DNA of 64,000 nt from Spongospora subterranea f. sp. subterranea (GCA_049724395.1 JAUGWO010000180.1:21872-85871); one strand, 5' to 3'; counted from the stretch's first letter, positions 36,745-47,762 are shown. The notes: generated by a model from the sequence alone, not told the origin. Made by a program: numbers and translations.

Positions 36745-36980
36745 AATACACAACACTGCATACATTCGCGAGGAAAACTTCGTGAAATCAGTTTGCTGAT
36801 GTGTGGTTTATGTCGACACGATGAGCTCAATGAAGAAATAAACATAGAACGACTATGAACGCCCCGCTGCATTGACAACAACGAAATTTTGTAAGCAAGG
36901 TTCACTCTGGTTTTTGACCAGGAACCTCTTCCCCGACTAAAAATGGGCAAACAATTGTACCTATGTAGTCGGGGTCGGCC

Positions 36981-37318
36981 ATGATTGTATTGCGCCACGC
37001 TGTCCGTCTGCCGTCATTATCTGACCCTGTTCGAAAACTGCAATTCGGAGCGCGCGAGATGAAGCCGGGTACGATGATTGAGGATAATCAGAACAAGACC
37101 GTCCTCCAGCGTGTCAAACAGCCGTTCCTGAATTTTCACCATAAGTATTTTGGCCATCCTGTTCTACGCGCGCTTCATCTTCGATTGATTCGTAATAGCG
37201 TCATGTTTGTCACATCCGTCTTCGTAAGTCACGTTTGACCAATAACAATCTTCGGAATGTGAGTTAAATCCTCGTCTAGGTGTCTCGTCAATACGGGCAT
37301 CTGCTTTTGAACGAATAG
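36981..37318 (+). CDS. Small basic protein with one intron, unknown function
   Basis: MIVLRHAVRLPSLSDPVRKL opens an arginine-rich, presequence-like N-terminus. A conserved-looking middle follows (QRVKQPFLNFHHKYFGHPV), then a hydrophobic stretch (SVMFVTSVF) leading into a canonical intron (GTAAGT at 37,223, acceptor CTAG at 37,279). Exon 2 adds VSRQYGHLLLNE and a stop. About 92 residues. The intron bridging two in-frame segments supports a real gene. The basic start and single membrane-like segment suggest a small mitochondrial membrane subunit, but I do not recognise it. Confidence 0.5.
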
Positions 37319-37889
37319 GGGGAGTCAAATTATCGCTCGATCCCGATGTCAATATACTCAATATATATATTATGCGGCCGCATTGGTGTGGCTGTTTTTT
37401 TATAAGATAACTGTGACAATTATGCCCTATATATAGACGTTTTTATCCTGAATATCAGACGTAGATCCACTTATCACATCGAACTTTTGACGTCGTCAGA
37501 GATTTGACACCTCGGAACCTTTTTTCCAGCAGAACGGTATACTCCAAGTACAGTACAGTCAAACCAAGGGTCTTCAACCGTCCATTCCACTTTCTTTACG
37601 CAAGCAAAAGTGCTCCACCATAGATTCATTGCCGAAAACCATCCCGAAATTATTCAACTTTGCCGGGTGGCGCCACTGATTCCAATCGATTCCAGTCGGT
37701 CTTGATCTCATAGTAGACCCGTAACAGCAACTGCACTGGTGAAAACACGTGACTGAATGTGAAACAGCAGCGTCATTTTCAATATAGGGTCGATCATATT
37801 TATAAGTCCGCGCTCCCGACAACGTTCCTTCCACGTTGTGGTTTTATTCTAGTTGATGCAGTCGACTATACGAAAGATATCAAGCAGAA
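37319..37889. other. Intergenic spacer
   Basis: About 570 bases, AT-rich near 37,340-37,440. No gene recognised; should contain the promoter of the 746-residue protein. Confidence 0.35.
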
Positions 37890-40130
37890 GTGTCGGCGGC
37901 TATGGAAATACCTGAGCTACGGGTGAATAATGATTGTGCAATGAGAGCGTTCCTGAATGGAGGCATCCCATGCCGGGCCATTGTCGAGCTCAGCCTGACG
38001 TCTCCTGATACCATCTCCCGCCTGTTGACAATCGACCACCCGCTGCTTTATTACGTTGTCACGAACATTATACATGCAGATGCCGCCGAGCATTTATCGG
38101 CCACGGCCAGCGAGGCGTTCTTCCGGCGCTCATCCACAGACGAGATTTCAGCACCAATATTGGATTATTCATGTTTTGGGGATAGCGAGTTATGCACATA
38201 TGAGTTCATTCAAACGCTTTGTATTGACAAAGTTGTTCAACGTCTCATCGATCAGCGAGTGTCTCAATTTTGGTTTGATATCCTCTCTTCATGCGAACAG
38301 GCATTCATTATTAGTGCTATGCCAATGCAATGTCTACAGTTTCCCGCCGTCAATGCGGATCATAAGCATATCCGCCAATGCCTATTGGACTATATCATGT
38401 CGGAGACACGCGTCTCTGATAAATCGTTATCGATATTGTTCCATCTTCCATCCGCAATGCAGTCAACCTTCATGAACTCCTCTCATCCCAGATTATTCTT
38501 GGCTGCGCTCTGTTTTTCCTGTCGTGAACGTAGCTCTAATATTCCCCATTTTCCAGAATCGATCACTGCCCAGTTCATCCAAGCGATTTCTTGCCTAGAA
38601 GACGAGGATGTTCTATCCCCCATTGTCATGGCAACATTATCGCACCTTCTTGATCGATCATATGATCCGCTCTACCAATTTCTATGTCTCGACGTTCATG
38701 GAACGGCTGCTCCGATCAGTTCTAGTATTGAAATCGCTTCATTAATCGTATTCGGCAAAAGTGTTCCCAATGCTTGCATATATTCTCTCCATTGCCTGGT
38801 AGAGTTTATCTGTAACCCTCATGTTCCCATATCTTCCATAGTCATCAACAGTGCCTATGCATTGCTTCTCAAACCGCACTGTCGGTTGGCTGCTATTTCC
38901 ATACTAAGCGATGCTAGAAGTACTACCTCGCTTTTTGATGCAATCACCCCCAGCAACCTGATCGACAGATTGTTCAGCGCTATAGCCGAACCGTCCGAGA
39001 ACTATGCGGAAAACAATTGTTCATCCTGCTCAATTTCACTCTGCAAACTAAACCTAGAGATATTGAATTCGATTCGTCCTGATTCTCAACTTGCTGTTGA
39101 TCTACAGATCAGATTGGCTAGGTCTAATCCTGATCTTACGGTCAATCTCATTCGAAGATTCTCCCAGGAAGTCATTTCTGGCTCTTCATCAACCTTAACC
39201 AATGCTTGTTCGCTTGGGCTAAGCGTCATTCTGGGATGCGCCGCCTGCATGAACAACAAGTTTTGTACAAACAGCCCACAGAGGACCGCTTGTCATTTAG
39301 GCGTTCATGTCAGCAAGGCCATCAATGACGATTTCTGGCAGCTTTCCTCGAGAATCTTGACAATTGCATCAGAATTTCCACTGGTCTTTTCTTGCTATAT
39401 GAAGTCGATTAGCGTTATTTGCAATCTGAAAAATCCTCAAACATCGGCAATATTCTCAGTAAGATGCACTGAAAAACTCCTGTCGTATTTAGACATTGTT
39501 ATCAACCAGATTTTAGTTGCTTCAATTACGCCGGCCCAAGAGACAATTCACGCTCAACTGGCTCAGCATATTTATGAGATCAAAGAGCGTTCCATGCCTT
39601 GTTCCGTTTATGCAATTGACCACAGTCGGCTGATTCCTGAGCTTATCGACGTGATCGCTACCAGTTCTAGTCTCAAGTTAGCTGCCAATTCGGCGATGTT
39701 GCTCGGCGTTCTAATTCATGATCTTGCAACGCATCGCACGATGAATGTCGATTTCGAAAGACGGGCCATACGGCGGATCTCTCGATCAAACCTGCTTCGA
39801 GCGTGTTGTAAGAAGATAATTGCAGCTTGTTTCATGGATTTCGCTGGAAACATAGAAGTCATTAAGGCGATTATGGAGTCTATCTGTATCATATCGAGGC
39901 TTGATGCAATTGAAGTGTCGAGCACGCTTTTTGGAAAGTCGGCTCAAGGTGTACCGTTGTTGGTTCAGATTATGGACGCTTTTATCCGCACTGGGCAACA
40001 TCAACGTCATGATTTAATCGCCGATCTTTTGCAACCCCTTCGTGACTTGTTTGAAGCTGGATGTGCTCGTACAGAGGTCGCGTATATTGATTGTTCACTA
40101 TATGGTTACTTACGTTGTGGCCACAGCTAA
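37890..40130 (+). CDS. Intronless 746-residue helical protein, unknown family
   Basis: One open frame from MSAAMEIPELRVNNDCAMRA to a stop after LYGYLRCGHS. Composition is leucine-, isoleucine- and serine-rich with regularly spaced amphipathic helices (for example LSPIVMATLSHLLDR; SIEIASLIVFGKSV; LAANSAMLLGVLIHDLATH), suggesting an ARM/HEAT-type solenoid. No catalytic motif, signal peptide or membrane span is evident. The lack of introns over 2.2 kb stands out. A splice at the 3' end into the stretch reading KIQCDLHKISGFSVQ (about 40,131-40,215) is possible but not certain. Compatible with a proteasome-chaperone-like (PSMD5/HSM3) or scaffold role; this is a guess. Confidence 0.6.
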   Translation: MSAAMEIPELRVNNDCAMRAFLNGGIPCRAIVELSLTSPDTISRLLTIDHPLLYYVVTNIIHADAAEHLSATASEAFFRRSSTDEISAPILDYSCFGDSELCTYEFIQTLCIDKVVQRLIDQRVSQFWFDILSSCEQAFIISAMPMQCLQFPAVNADHKHIRQCLLDYIMSETRVSDKSLSILFHLPSAMQSTFMNSSHPRLFLAALCFSCRERSSNIPHFPESITAQFIQAISCLEDEDVLSPIVMATLSHLLDRSYDPLYQFLCLDVHGTAAPISSSIEIASLIVFGKSVPNACIYSLHCLVEFICNPHVPISSIVINSAYALLLKPHCRLAAISILSDARSTTSLFDAITPSNLIDRLFSAIAEPSENYAENNCSSCSISLCKLNLEILNSIRPDSQLAVDLQIRLARSNPDLTVNLIRRFSQEVISGSSSTLTNACSLGLSVILGCAACMNNKFCTNSPQRTACHLGVHVSKAINDDFWQLSSRILTIASEFPLVFSCYMKSISVICNLKNPQTSAIFSVRCTEKLLSYLDIVINQILVASITPAQETIHAQLAQHIYEIKERSMPCSVYAIDHSRLIPELIDVIATSSSLKLAANSAMLLGVLIHDLATHRTMNVDFERRAIRRISRSNLLRACCKKIIAACFMDFAGNIEVIKAIMESICIISRLDAIEVSSTLFGKSAQGVPLLVQIMDAFIRTGQHQRHDLIADLLQPLRDLFEAGCARTEVAYIDCSLYGYLRCGHS

Positions 40131-40408
40131 AATTCAGTGCGACCTTCATAAGATCTCGGGATTTTCCGTCCAGGCTGATGCTGTTATTGCGTCACTTGAC
40201 AGTACCACTCGATGACGCCGATTCTGCGTTTCTTTCAGTGCTGTTAGTAGTTCATTTGATCTCATTACTTCTGTTCACAATTCTACTTTCTATAGGACCA
40301 AGATACCTGCAATTGTCTGTGAAATGAAAAAAATGCCCCGAGTTATGGAATGGCTGGGAACGACAAATTCTGCATTATGATGTTTTCGATTAAAAAAACG
40401 TTTTAATT

Positions 40409-41509
40409 TTACTTGGGAGCATCCAAGAGCTGCAAAAAAGTCCCAACCGCCGACATTCTCAGTGTTGCAAACGCCTGATCTATGTCATGACCGCCTTCAA
40501 CTTTTCCCCAGTTGTCAATTTGATGCTCCTCATCAACTCTGGCAGCATCGAATGCTTCGGAAGCCATTATGCGCCGCCTCGCCACCGCCAATCCAATTAC
40601 GTACGACCTAAAGCAACGTTAATTTTTCAATAAATGAGGTTAGAATTGTGTGTGCACCTTGCAAGGGATGCAACTGCATCAAGTGCAGACAGTCGCCATG
40701 GATCGATATTGCTAATCACGTTATGCAGTATTTCAATCGACCTTTCAGGTTGCTCGACGTACAGTTCAGTTGTAGTTTTCAGTGGGGCATTGAATTCGTC
40801 TCTAACCCAATCGATTAACGGGTCCCATGCTGCACTTTGCTTCGCCACAAGCTCCTAAACATTAACATCAGAATAACAAAACAACCATAGGCGACACACG
40901 AGGACTTCGGGAGAATCAACGCGAAAGCAAATTGCGTCCGCTCGTAGATGAGCCTTCATCTTTCCCAGGCACTTAGTTCGTTCAACAGCATCCGAGAATT
41001 GATCAATAGCAGAGGTCGCCAGAGCCGTTAACGGCATGGATGTGGGTCGTATACTGTTAGTTTGCAAAGCCCATTCTCCAGCAACTGCATGGGACTTTTA
41101 GGAAACGCATTTATGAGCTCGAACGACAAAACGTACCAGCGAGTGCTAGAGCCCGATTAGGCAAGGTCAAAATCTTTTTACGTGGAGTCTGAATTCAATT
41201 CCGAGCTCAATAATAATGCTTAAAGAAGGGCGGTGGACAGATACCTGAACAAAGCGATCGTCAATGTTGACAGCAAAGTCTCCTTTATCTTCTACCGCAC
41301 CAAGAGGGACTACTGAAACCTTGGCGTAAAAGCGATTAGTCGATCCATCTGCTTTAACTGACAAAAAATAATTATGGTTTGAACCATTGATATAAACGAT
41401 GACCGAAATAATCACCTCCGCCAATCTGGAATGCTTTCGCGGGAGCTGAGACGGTAGAAAATGCCTGGCGACCATTGCACAAACCGGTTCTATACAACTG
41501 GCGCAGCAT
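40409..41509 (-). CDS. ATPAF2: ATP synthase F1 assembly factor ATP12 (ATPAF2)
   Basis: Mitochondrial chaperone that binds the F1 alpha subunit during assembly. Start MLRQLYRTGLCNGRQAFSTV is a typical presequence. Spliced blocks: NRFYAKVSVVPL; DFAVNIDDRFVQTPRKKILT; VAGEWALQTNSIRPTSMPLT; LRADAICFRVDSPEVL; WDPLIDWVRDEF; IDPWRLSALDAVASLAR; and the C-terminal signature DEEHQIDNWGKVEGGHDID, which aligns with the family's LEEEYQIQKWGNVEWAHDYE. Ends LLDAPK. Four or five introns of about 50 bases, frame intact. Confidence 0.88.
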
Positions 41510-42233
41510 AACTCGGTACAAGTTCTGACCGACTCGTAGTTTCGATGTGATGACGGTAGGTAGGTGGCGCTCTGTGTTGGTTTTACTAATGAATGGGTGG
41601 CGGGCCGACGGGATTATAACTTGCTCCCCCCGGCTATACGGTTGGCCGAGATACATCATACAAGCGCGGGTTATATTTATTTATAGACAGATATATTATG
41701 GGTACACACATTGGGGAAAGACCCATCGAGCACAACAGAACAACTGGAACACAATTATTATATTGCCGACAGAAATGGCACGATCAGTCAAATTACCTGA
41801 AAAACAAACACATTCCGCACATGTTCAGTTCCGAAATTCGTCGAGCAACGAAATTTTGACATTGGTTATGAATACTTTAATGCTGATTACGAAATGAAAG
41901 AATATTGGATAGAATGAAACTGCTTTTTTCCTCAACAAAACAAACTAAATTGCTATGGAAGCAGGTTTTGATCACTGGGATGAGCATTGCGCAGCCATCA
42001 CCCCAGTGCTCTCTGTCAGTGTACACATGGGCGTTACTCGAACAAATGGCGTGTAACTCCGCTACGGAATAGCGTGATGCCCGTCGGAATAGGGTTTGTT
42101 TTGGCCAATATGCCACTCTGCGACTGGCCGGGGCGGGGGGAGTACGCAGTCTGCCATATCGCGTTGTGGGTTCAAGTTTGGTGTTGGCTGTCGTCTGATC
42201 GTGTGAGTATACCCCTGGGTGAGCGACGCCGGA
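41510..42233. promoter_or_regulatory. Divergent region between ATP12 and the SR-protein gene
   Basis: About 720 bases between outward-pointing starts, so both promoters lie here. No extra gene is supported. Confidence 0.35.
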
Positions 42234-42995
42234 ATGTCAGGCTACAATAGTGACCGAGGCGACCGTGGCGAACGGGGTGATCGTGGCCGTGCCCGATCAC
42301 GCTCTCCGCCTCCTCGTCGTGATAAGGAAATGTATTCCCTACACGTTCGCAATCTGGACCTTGACACATCGTAAGTTTATTTGCGCATCCGCCTGACTAT
42401 TCCATGATAATCGTTTACGATCAGGACTGAGGAACTTCGCGAGTTGTTTGGAAAATATGGCTCAGTTCGCGATGTTTATATTCCAAGAGATTATTACACC
42501 AAACAACCTCGTGGATTCGCCTACATCGAGTTCGGTATCAAGACGGATGCCGATGCGGCTATGGCCGCCTTAAACGGTATGCAGGTTGGCGCTCGGGACA
42601 TCGCCGTTGAATACGCCCGCGGTGAACGCAAGTCCAGTCAAGTAATGCGAAGTCGGGATCGCCGCTCCCCGCGAGGAAATCGTTATGGTCGTTCCCGATC
42701 CCGAACACCTCCTCGTCGTCGCTACTCCAGATCTCCTCCGCGCCGTCGTTCCCCATCACCTCGCCGTCGTCGTCGCTCTCCATCACCTGTTGCTCGTCGC
42801 CGTTCGGTTTCTCCAGCAGCTCGTCGCAGGTCACCATCTCCAGTCGCTCGTCGCAGGTCGCCGTCGCCGCACTACCGTCGTCGTTCGCCATCTCCTCGTC
42901 GTCGAGCTTCACCGCCTGCTGCCTTCGCTGGGCGACAGTTTTCGCGAAGCCGTAGCCGATCGCCTCGCCCTGCATTATATCGCCATCTGGATTGA
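42234..42995 (+). CDS. SR splicing factor, SRSF10/SRSF2-like
   Basis: Nuclear pre-mRNA splicing regulator. MSGYNSDRGDRGERGDRGRA is followed by one RRM: RNP2 YSLHVRNLDLD, a 53-base intron, then EELRELFGKYGSVRDVYIPR and RNP1 RGFAYIEF. The C-terminal half is an RS domain with repeated RRRSPSP units and SRSRSRSP near the end. The YTKQPRGFAYIEF block resembles the SRSF10/SRSF12 branch. About 235 residues. The RS-coding DNA is a low-complexity CGTCGT/TCACC stretch, so copy number may vary between strains. Confidence 0.88.
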
Positions 42996-43676
42996 AGTGC
43001 TGTCTTAGTGACCTAAGTTGTTAACATTGGATAAAGGTCAAAGGATAAAGCCAAGGCAAGCTAGGCAAGCCATTTTCGGGTCCAAGAGAGACATTGGTTG
43101 TTGTGCTGATCGCCATCGCCTCAAGAGTACGATAGGCCTTGGTCAGGGGCAAGGAACACACACACAACAAGCGAGACAAAACACACACAGAGAGTGAGAG
43201 TTTCAGAGATACCGGATTAGGATATTACGCCATCTGGAGACGAAACTCCCCACCACCTTTGCACCCGATAAATAGATAGACAGGGACAGATATAGAATGT
43301 TGAGAAATCCTTGATAGACTCGGTACCTGTATTATTGGAATGATTTTTATAAGGTATGATGACGTCTAGGTTCTATGAACGCAGCTTTTATCGTGATAAA
43401 TATCCATTTTCCTGAAATCATATTTGCTTGAATTACGGCGCGCTAGACCTGTTACTAGAACCAATCTCATAACTCAAACCGGCTGAGGTCGAAGTCATCC
43501 GGCCCGGTAGGTCACATTTAATTTTTTGTCGGGATCACTACCGGTAGGTAAGGACTCTTCCGGAAGCCACGTGCTGTGGAGTCGAAGATTGGGGTGAAGG
43601 CTGGGCGTTCAGGGCCGGGCTGTGCGTCTGGATCTAGTTGATTGAAGAAATCTTAAAAATCCTGATTGCTCGTTTC
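42996..43676. other. Spacer, no gene seen
   Basis: About 680 bases downstream of the SR gene containing a short ACACAC stretch near 43,150-43,185. Ends at the left arm of an inverted duplication. Confidence 0.35.
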
Positions 43677-44705
43677 AGGCGCTGGAAAGAAAGGGCGATT
43701 GTCATAGCAGCAGGTTCTTTAGTTCTGGGGCACAACTTCACTCCTAGTGCGAGTAGTCGGTCAGGTAAATTGGTTAGATTATGGAAACGCGTATTCTGAA
43801 TAATTATGAACTTAAGATTTCTTTTTTTGAGAGTAAATAGGTTGATAGAAATTATGATTATGGATGAAGAAGGATTTACGCAGACGTCGAAGTTTTAGTT
43901 TCTTCATTTTCTTCCCGCAGTGTTTGTTTTTCTTGTTTTTCGTACTGCGGAACGTTTTGGAATAGATTTGTTCGTCTTTTTTTGAGGCTTCTGAGGAGAT
44001 TTCAGCGCCGCAGATTTGCCTCTTGAAGGGCGGCGCCTGTACGTTTTTTGCCAGTAGTTTGTCTAATGTATCTTGAGTGATTTCGACAATGGCTTGCTGT
44101 TTCTCATTAGCCAAACGGCGTTTCTCTTCTTTAAGTGACTTTTATTTTGAATGTTTGGTTTGTCGAATAGTAAAATCTATCTTAATGGGGATCTGTAGGA
44201 TCTTTAAATAGTGATCGAAGCTGGCGTCATGTGTGTCAGACCAGGTTGATCAGCTTCGTCTGGGGTGGGCTGCACTTCCAGAGTTTTAAGGATCGAGACA
44301 ACAAGTTGTCTAAAGTCGGTAGTACTGTAGCACGTACAGCGCCGCCCTTCAAGAGGCAAAGCTGCGGCGCCGAAATCTCCTCAGAAGCCTCAAAAAAAGA
44401 CGAACAAATCTATTCCAAAACGTTCCACAGTACGAAAACAAGAAAAACAAACACTGCGTGAAGAAAAGGAAGAAACTAAGACTTCGACGTCTGCGTAAAT
44501 CCTTCTTTAACCATAATCATAATCTATCAACCTATTTACTCTCCAAAAAATAAATCTAAGTTCATAATTATTCAGAATACGCGTTTCCATAATCTAACCA
44601 ATTTACCTGACCTTCCAACGAGACTACTCGCCCTAGGAGTGAAAGTTTTGCCCCAGACCTAAAGAACCTGCTGCTATGACATACGCCCTTTCTTTACAGC
44701 GCCAG
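43677..44705. repeat. Large inverted duplication (fold-back), about 365-bp arms
   Basis: The left arm 43,677-44,040 is found again, reverse-complemented, at 44,338-44,705. Examples: ATTATGGAAACGCGTATTCT (left) versus AGAATACGCGTTTCCATAAT (right), and GCGCTGGAAAGAAAGGGCG versus CGCCCTTTCTTTACAGCGCC. The arms have diverged by roughly 10-15% and differ by small indels; the spacer of about 300 bases is unique. The left arm holds a small open frame on the minus strand, and the right arm holds a decayed copy. It could be a duplicated gene end or a fold-back mobile element. Confidence 0.75.
43812..44114 (-). CDS. Small lysine-rich protein or exon, unknown
   Basis: Open frame across the fold-back's left arm reading EEKRRLANEKQQAIVEITQD, then DKLLAKNVQ, and a basic tail (KKLKLRRLRKSFF). 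No start codon fits well: the frame extends upstream to about 44,130, so this is probably a 3' exon. Further upstream (about 44,190-44,310) the same strand has a stretch reading RQLVVSILKTLEVQPTPDEA that could be an earlier exon. The basic tail suggests a nucleolar or ribosome-associated protein. A broken copy lies in the right arm. Confidence 0.4.
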   Translation of the reverse strand: MANEKQQAIVEITQDTLDKLLAKNVQAPPFKRQICGAEISSEASKKDEQIYSKTFRSTKNKKNKHCGKKMKKLKLRRLRKSFFIHNHNFYQPIYSQKKKS

Positions 44706-44850
44706 ATCAACAATAGGTACCGTACTCAGCGGAATTTTGTGCGCGGACATTGCCCCTAATGTGCTCTTCGAACTGCGGATCAGCAGCAGTGGCTCCAGTG
44801 CCCCAGAGTCCGAGAACATATCTACAGTACATTGCCATATCTACAGCGTA

Positions 44851-45283
44851 ATGGCGGATCGTGACGAGGTTGGACATCATCCGAGCGGGGTCACGGTGGA
44901 AATTTTGGGCATGGAGATGGGCAATAGAGGACGCTCTTGTGAATACCATGATGTTTGCGGCGCCGCTCTTCACATCGATGCCGTTGTTCGCATTCGCCCT
45001 ATTGTTGTTCTCAATGGTAAAGAAGGCAAGCGTAGTGTGTTTGTGAGATAATAAAATTGCAGATGAAAACCAGGAGGAACAGGTTCTTGCTGTGTATTGG
45101 GTGACCGATGGGATCGATCGGTGTTTAGTCGGGTTTCTTCCTCGTCAGTGCTTGCGCCGTCGTAAACAGTACAGTTATAAACTGGCTCAAATCGTCGAAA
45201 TGCTGACGCATTCCGACGATCAAACTGACGTGAAGCGCTCGCGTAAACATGGAGGCGTATGTCGAGCCGCACTTTTAAATTAA
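44851..45283 (+). CDS. Small two-exon protein of unknown family
   Basis: MADRDEVGHHPSGVTVEILG, then GNRGRSCEYHDVCGAALHID and VVRIRPIVVLN to a GTAAAG donor near 45,017. The acceptor TTGCAG at about 45,060 continues in frame with DENQEEQVLAVYWVTDGIDR and CLVGFLPRQC, ending in a basic tail and stop. About 125 residues, rich in conserved-looking Gly/Trp/Cys positions. Clean splicing and the quality of the sequence argue for a real gene. I do not recognise the family. Confidence 0.6.
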
Positions 45284-45370
45284 AGCACTTTTATTAAGCT
45301 GGATCGGCTGGAAAATAACCAATGTCGTGGTGTCTCCAAGAGTTTCGAAGGAGCTGTACGAATAAGGTTT

Positions 45371-46151
45371 TCAGAAGTTAGATAATCCAGGATAACACCC
45401 AGCTCGGGACAGGGCGGCTTGAATGCATCGTCGGGCCCTTTTGCAACCATCCACTAGTTCCAAAACCGGCGTACCCTTGTTTTCAGTGGTTTGCCCATTC
45501 CCACATCGACCTGGCGGTACCAGGCCTGTACAACCTGCCGGAATATGGTCCACGTCGATTCCCAAATCTTTGATACGGTTCACCACACTGGCCATCAAAT
45601 GGCACCGATAGGAATACAAAAGTAGGGCGCAATTCGGATGTCCTTGTGTTTGGCCATCAATGAACGGTTGACGACCAATCTTGTTCATAATATACCTTTT
45701 CGACCCACTTGATCATGACCATTTCGTCCATCCATGCATTCTCCTGGCATGAATACACGCCTCCCTCTAGGTAAGTAGCAAAGCTCTTTGCTATTTTTCC
45801 ACATGGATGGCCTTGGAAGATCAAGTGCGGGATAAGCACTTGACCATCGGCAGTCAGAGCGACGCGACAGTTACCCGCATTGTTGACGAACTTGAAGATC
45901 AAATATTGACAGTTCTCGCCCCTATTTGATGAGCAGTTGTTCTTGGCTCCATTAAAAAGAAGATGGGTGGTTTGGTCCATGTTCACGCTCAAGGATTGGT
46001 CAAAGAGCGTTCTTCCAAGTTTTGCAGCAATTCGCTGGATTTGTTGTGCAGCGTGAGTGCCACAACGAAGAACAAAGCGATGCGCTATGAAAAGCGACGA
46101 ATTGTGCAATCTCGCGCACGGTCTGTTTTGCGACGGAATGTGGCAGGGCAA
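45371..46151 (-). pseudogene. Pogo-type (DDE_1) transposase remnant
   Basis: Typical blocks of pogo/Tigger-like transposases: VNMDQTTHLLFNG; GNCRVALTADGQVLIPHLIF; QENAWMDEMVMIKWVEKV; then, in a different frame, ALLLYSYRCHLMASVVNRI and HIPAGCTGLVPPGRCG. The shift between the two frames lies near 45,680. The second catalytic aspartate (normally LLLDSY) is tyrosine, and the following QPxDV-type site is degraded. No N-terminal DNA-binding domain is found. An old inactive copy. Confidence 0.7.
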
Positions 46152-46179
46152 ACCGACTTTGCTTAGATCACAGCAGCAA

Positions 46180-46671
46180 CTATATATGATCTTCGTGCCC
46201 GTTTGTTTTTAGGAAGCGAATATCGCCGCGATGGATAATTGGGTACCTGTTATTGTTCGAACTTTTGATGTCTGAAATACTCATTTTCTTTTGTGGGAAA
46301 GCGATGGCGAACAGGGCTATATAGGTTCCCAATGACGGTTTTCCGGTCGAGAACTGCTCAACCATAATACCTCTTCTGAAGTTAAAACCGACGCTCACAA
46401 AAAAGCGATTTGTGCCGGTACCGCAACACGGTTGAGTACGAAACAACAGAGAATTCCCACAGGTGTCGTCACTCCAGTTAATGGAATAGAATTCCAAGAG
46501 AGAACCGCTCGTCTTGTCAACGGGGCAATCGCCGGCCGCATGAAGCATAACCCCCGAGAGCAATTGAAAAAAAGGATGTCGATACTCGTGTCGTGTACGG
46601 AAAGACGTTAACAGGTTAGTCGTTTTTTCAACAAACGTGGGTGTTGTATGGATTTGAAGGGATGGAAGCAA
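46180..46671 (-). CDS. Open frame of 163 codons, no family recognised
   Basis: A continuous frame ending HEDHI just downstream of the pogo remnant. No motif is recognised and the start is uncertain. It may be part of the same decayed element. Confidence 0.2.
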   Translation of the reverse strand: MLPSLQIHTTPTFVEKTTNLLTSFRTRHEYRHPFFQLLSGVMLHAAGDCPVDKTSGSLLEFYSINWSDDTCGNSLLFRTQPCCGTGTNRFFVSVGFNFRRGIMVEQFSTGKPSLGTYIALFAIAFPQKKMSISDIKSSNNNRYPIIHRGDIRFLKTNGHEDHI

Positions 46672-46890
46672 AAACAGGATGTGATTATTTGGGTCATGAT
46701 TGGAAATCCTGTCAGTGAAATTTGACAGCGAAATAATCTCACCCAGAATCGAACGATTCGTTTTCTTATTTCGTGTCAGAATACGTGCAAGATCCAGATA
46801 CGAAGTGTTTTCTATTCTATATACAGGTGGCCATCACTTCAAATTTCAGAGAGTCTTCCTCTGAATCATTTCGAAACTCGAAATTCTCAG

Positions 46891-47762
46891 AATCAACGCT
46901 TGATTATCCCGGTGATTTCGGCGAGAATTAGCGCGCGCAATAGATACGATCTCATACGATGCGGACGGTCGCGATATACCATCCCTTGTGCCAGTTTCAT
47001 TAAATCTGCTTCGCCGCTTGCCCCAGTTCTTTGCTGATAAAAGTCGCGATCTGCCGTGACCTTGCGCCAATTTCATTAAATTGGCTCAATTACCGAAACT
47101 AGTTCGCTTGTGTTTGATGGCCACACGGTCGGCATCAGTGCGATCGACTATCACCAACGACACACTGCCCGTGTCGAACATTCCCCTGACCGCGCCATTC
47201 GGTGCAGACTGTTGTGCCAACTCGCTCACTATATTGATGTTTACGTTGTTGACCGGACGACGATGCTTTTTCCTCGCTCATTTTGTGGAGGGGAGTGCCT
47301 TGGGTTGATCTAGAGGGTCGGGACGGTGTCGCGCTCGAATGAGTTGGCCGTGAGGATGGTGGAGGCCTGGGGTAATATCCAGAATAATCAAACGGCAACG
47401 ACGGGTCTATTAACTTGTTCAAAGCAATCTCCAGTCTTCTGGAGTAGTCAAGGACTCGGGTGGTGCAGGCGAAGAGCTGATGCAGATGAGAATACGGATC
47501 AGGCAATGGATGAGAGACTAAGTAATCAATATGCTCGTACTGGGTCGTTTCAACAGTTTGTCGCTCAACCTTCTCTGCTTGTCGCATAATTTTTCAAGGA
47601 GACGTTTTTTTCCAGTGATGCTGACGCGGTGTCAAAACACATGGTTGTGTCATGAACAAGTCTAGGATAAAACACAAGATCAGATCTGACGCGGTCCGAC
47701 TATCAGACAAGAGAACGGGCTTCATAATTAACGCTGGATTATCCCGGTGATCTCCGCGAGAA
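46891..47762. repeat. Dispersed 37-bp direct repeat pair
   Basis: 46,891-46,927 (contains GATTATCCCGGTGAT) recurs at 47,726-47,762 with about five mismatches, same orientation. Between them, TTGTGCCAGTTTCATTAAAT (about 46,988) and TTGCGCCAATTTCATTAAAT (about 47,063) form an imperfect 75-base tandem unit. Probable remnants of one repeat family. Confidence 0.5.
47135..47587 (-). CDS. Hypothetical protein, Pro/Ser-rich middle
   Basis: 150 codons from ATG (MRQAEKVERQTVETTQYEHI) to the stop. The first 70 residues are helical (HQLFACTTRVLDYSRRLEIA), then a YYPRPPPSSRP stretch. No intron is evident and no family is recognised. Lying among degraded repeats, it may be an element gene or chance. Confidence 0.3.
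   Translation of the reverse strand: MRQAEKVERQTVETTQYEHIDYLVSHPLPDPYSHLHQLFACTTRVLDYSRRLEIALNKLIDPSLPFDYSGYYPRPPPSSRPTHSSATPSRPSRSTQGTPLHKMSEEKASSSGQQRKHQYSERVGTTVCTEWRGQGNVRHGQCVVGDSRSH

Noticed and set aside
42559-42975. Acidic minus-strand frame of 138 codons
   Set aside because: It is the antisense shadow of the SR-protein RS domain.
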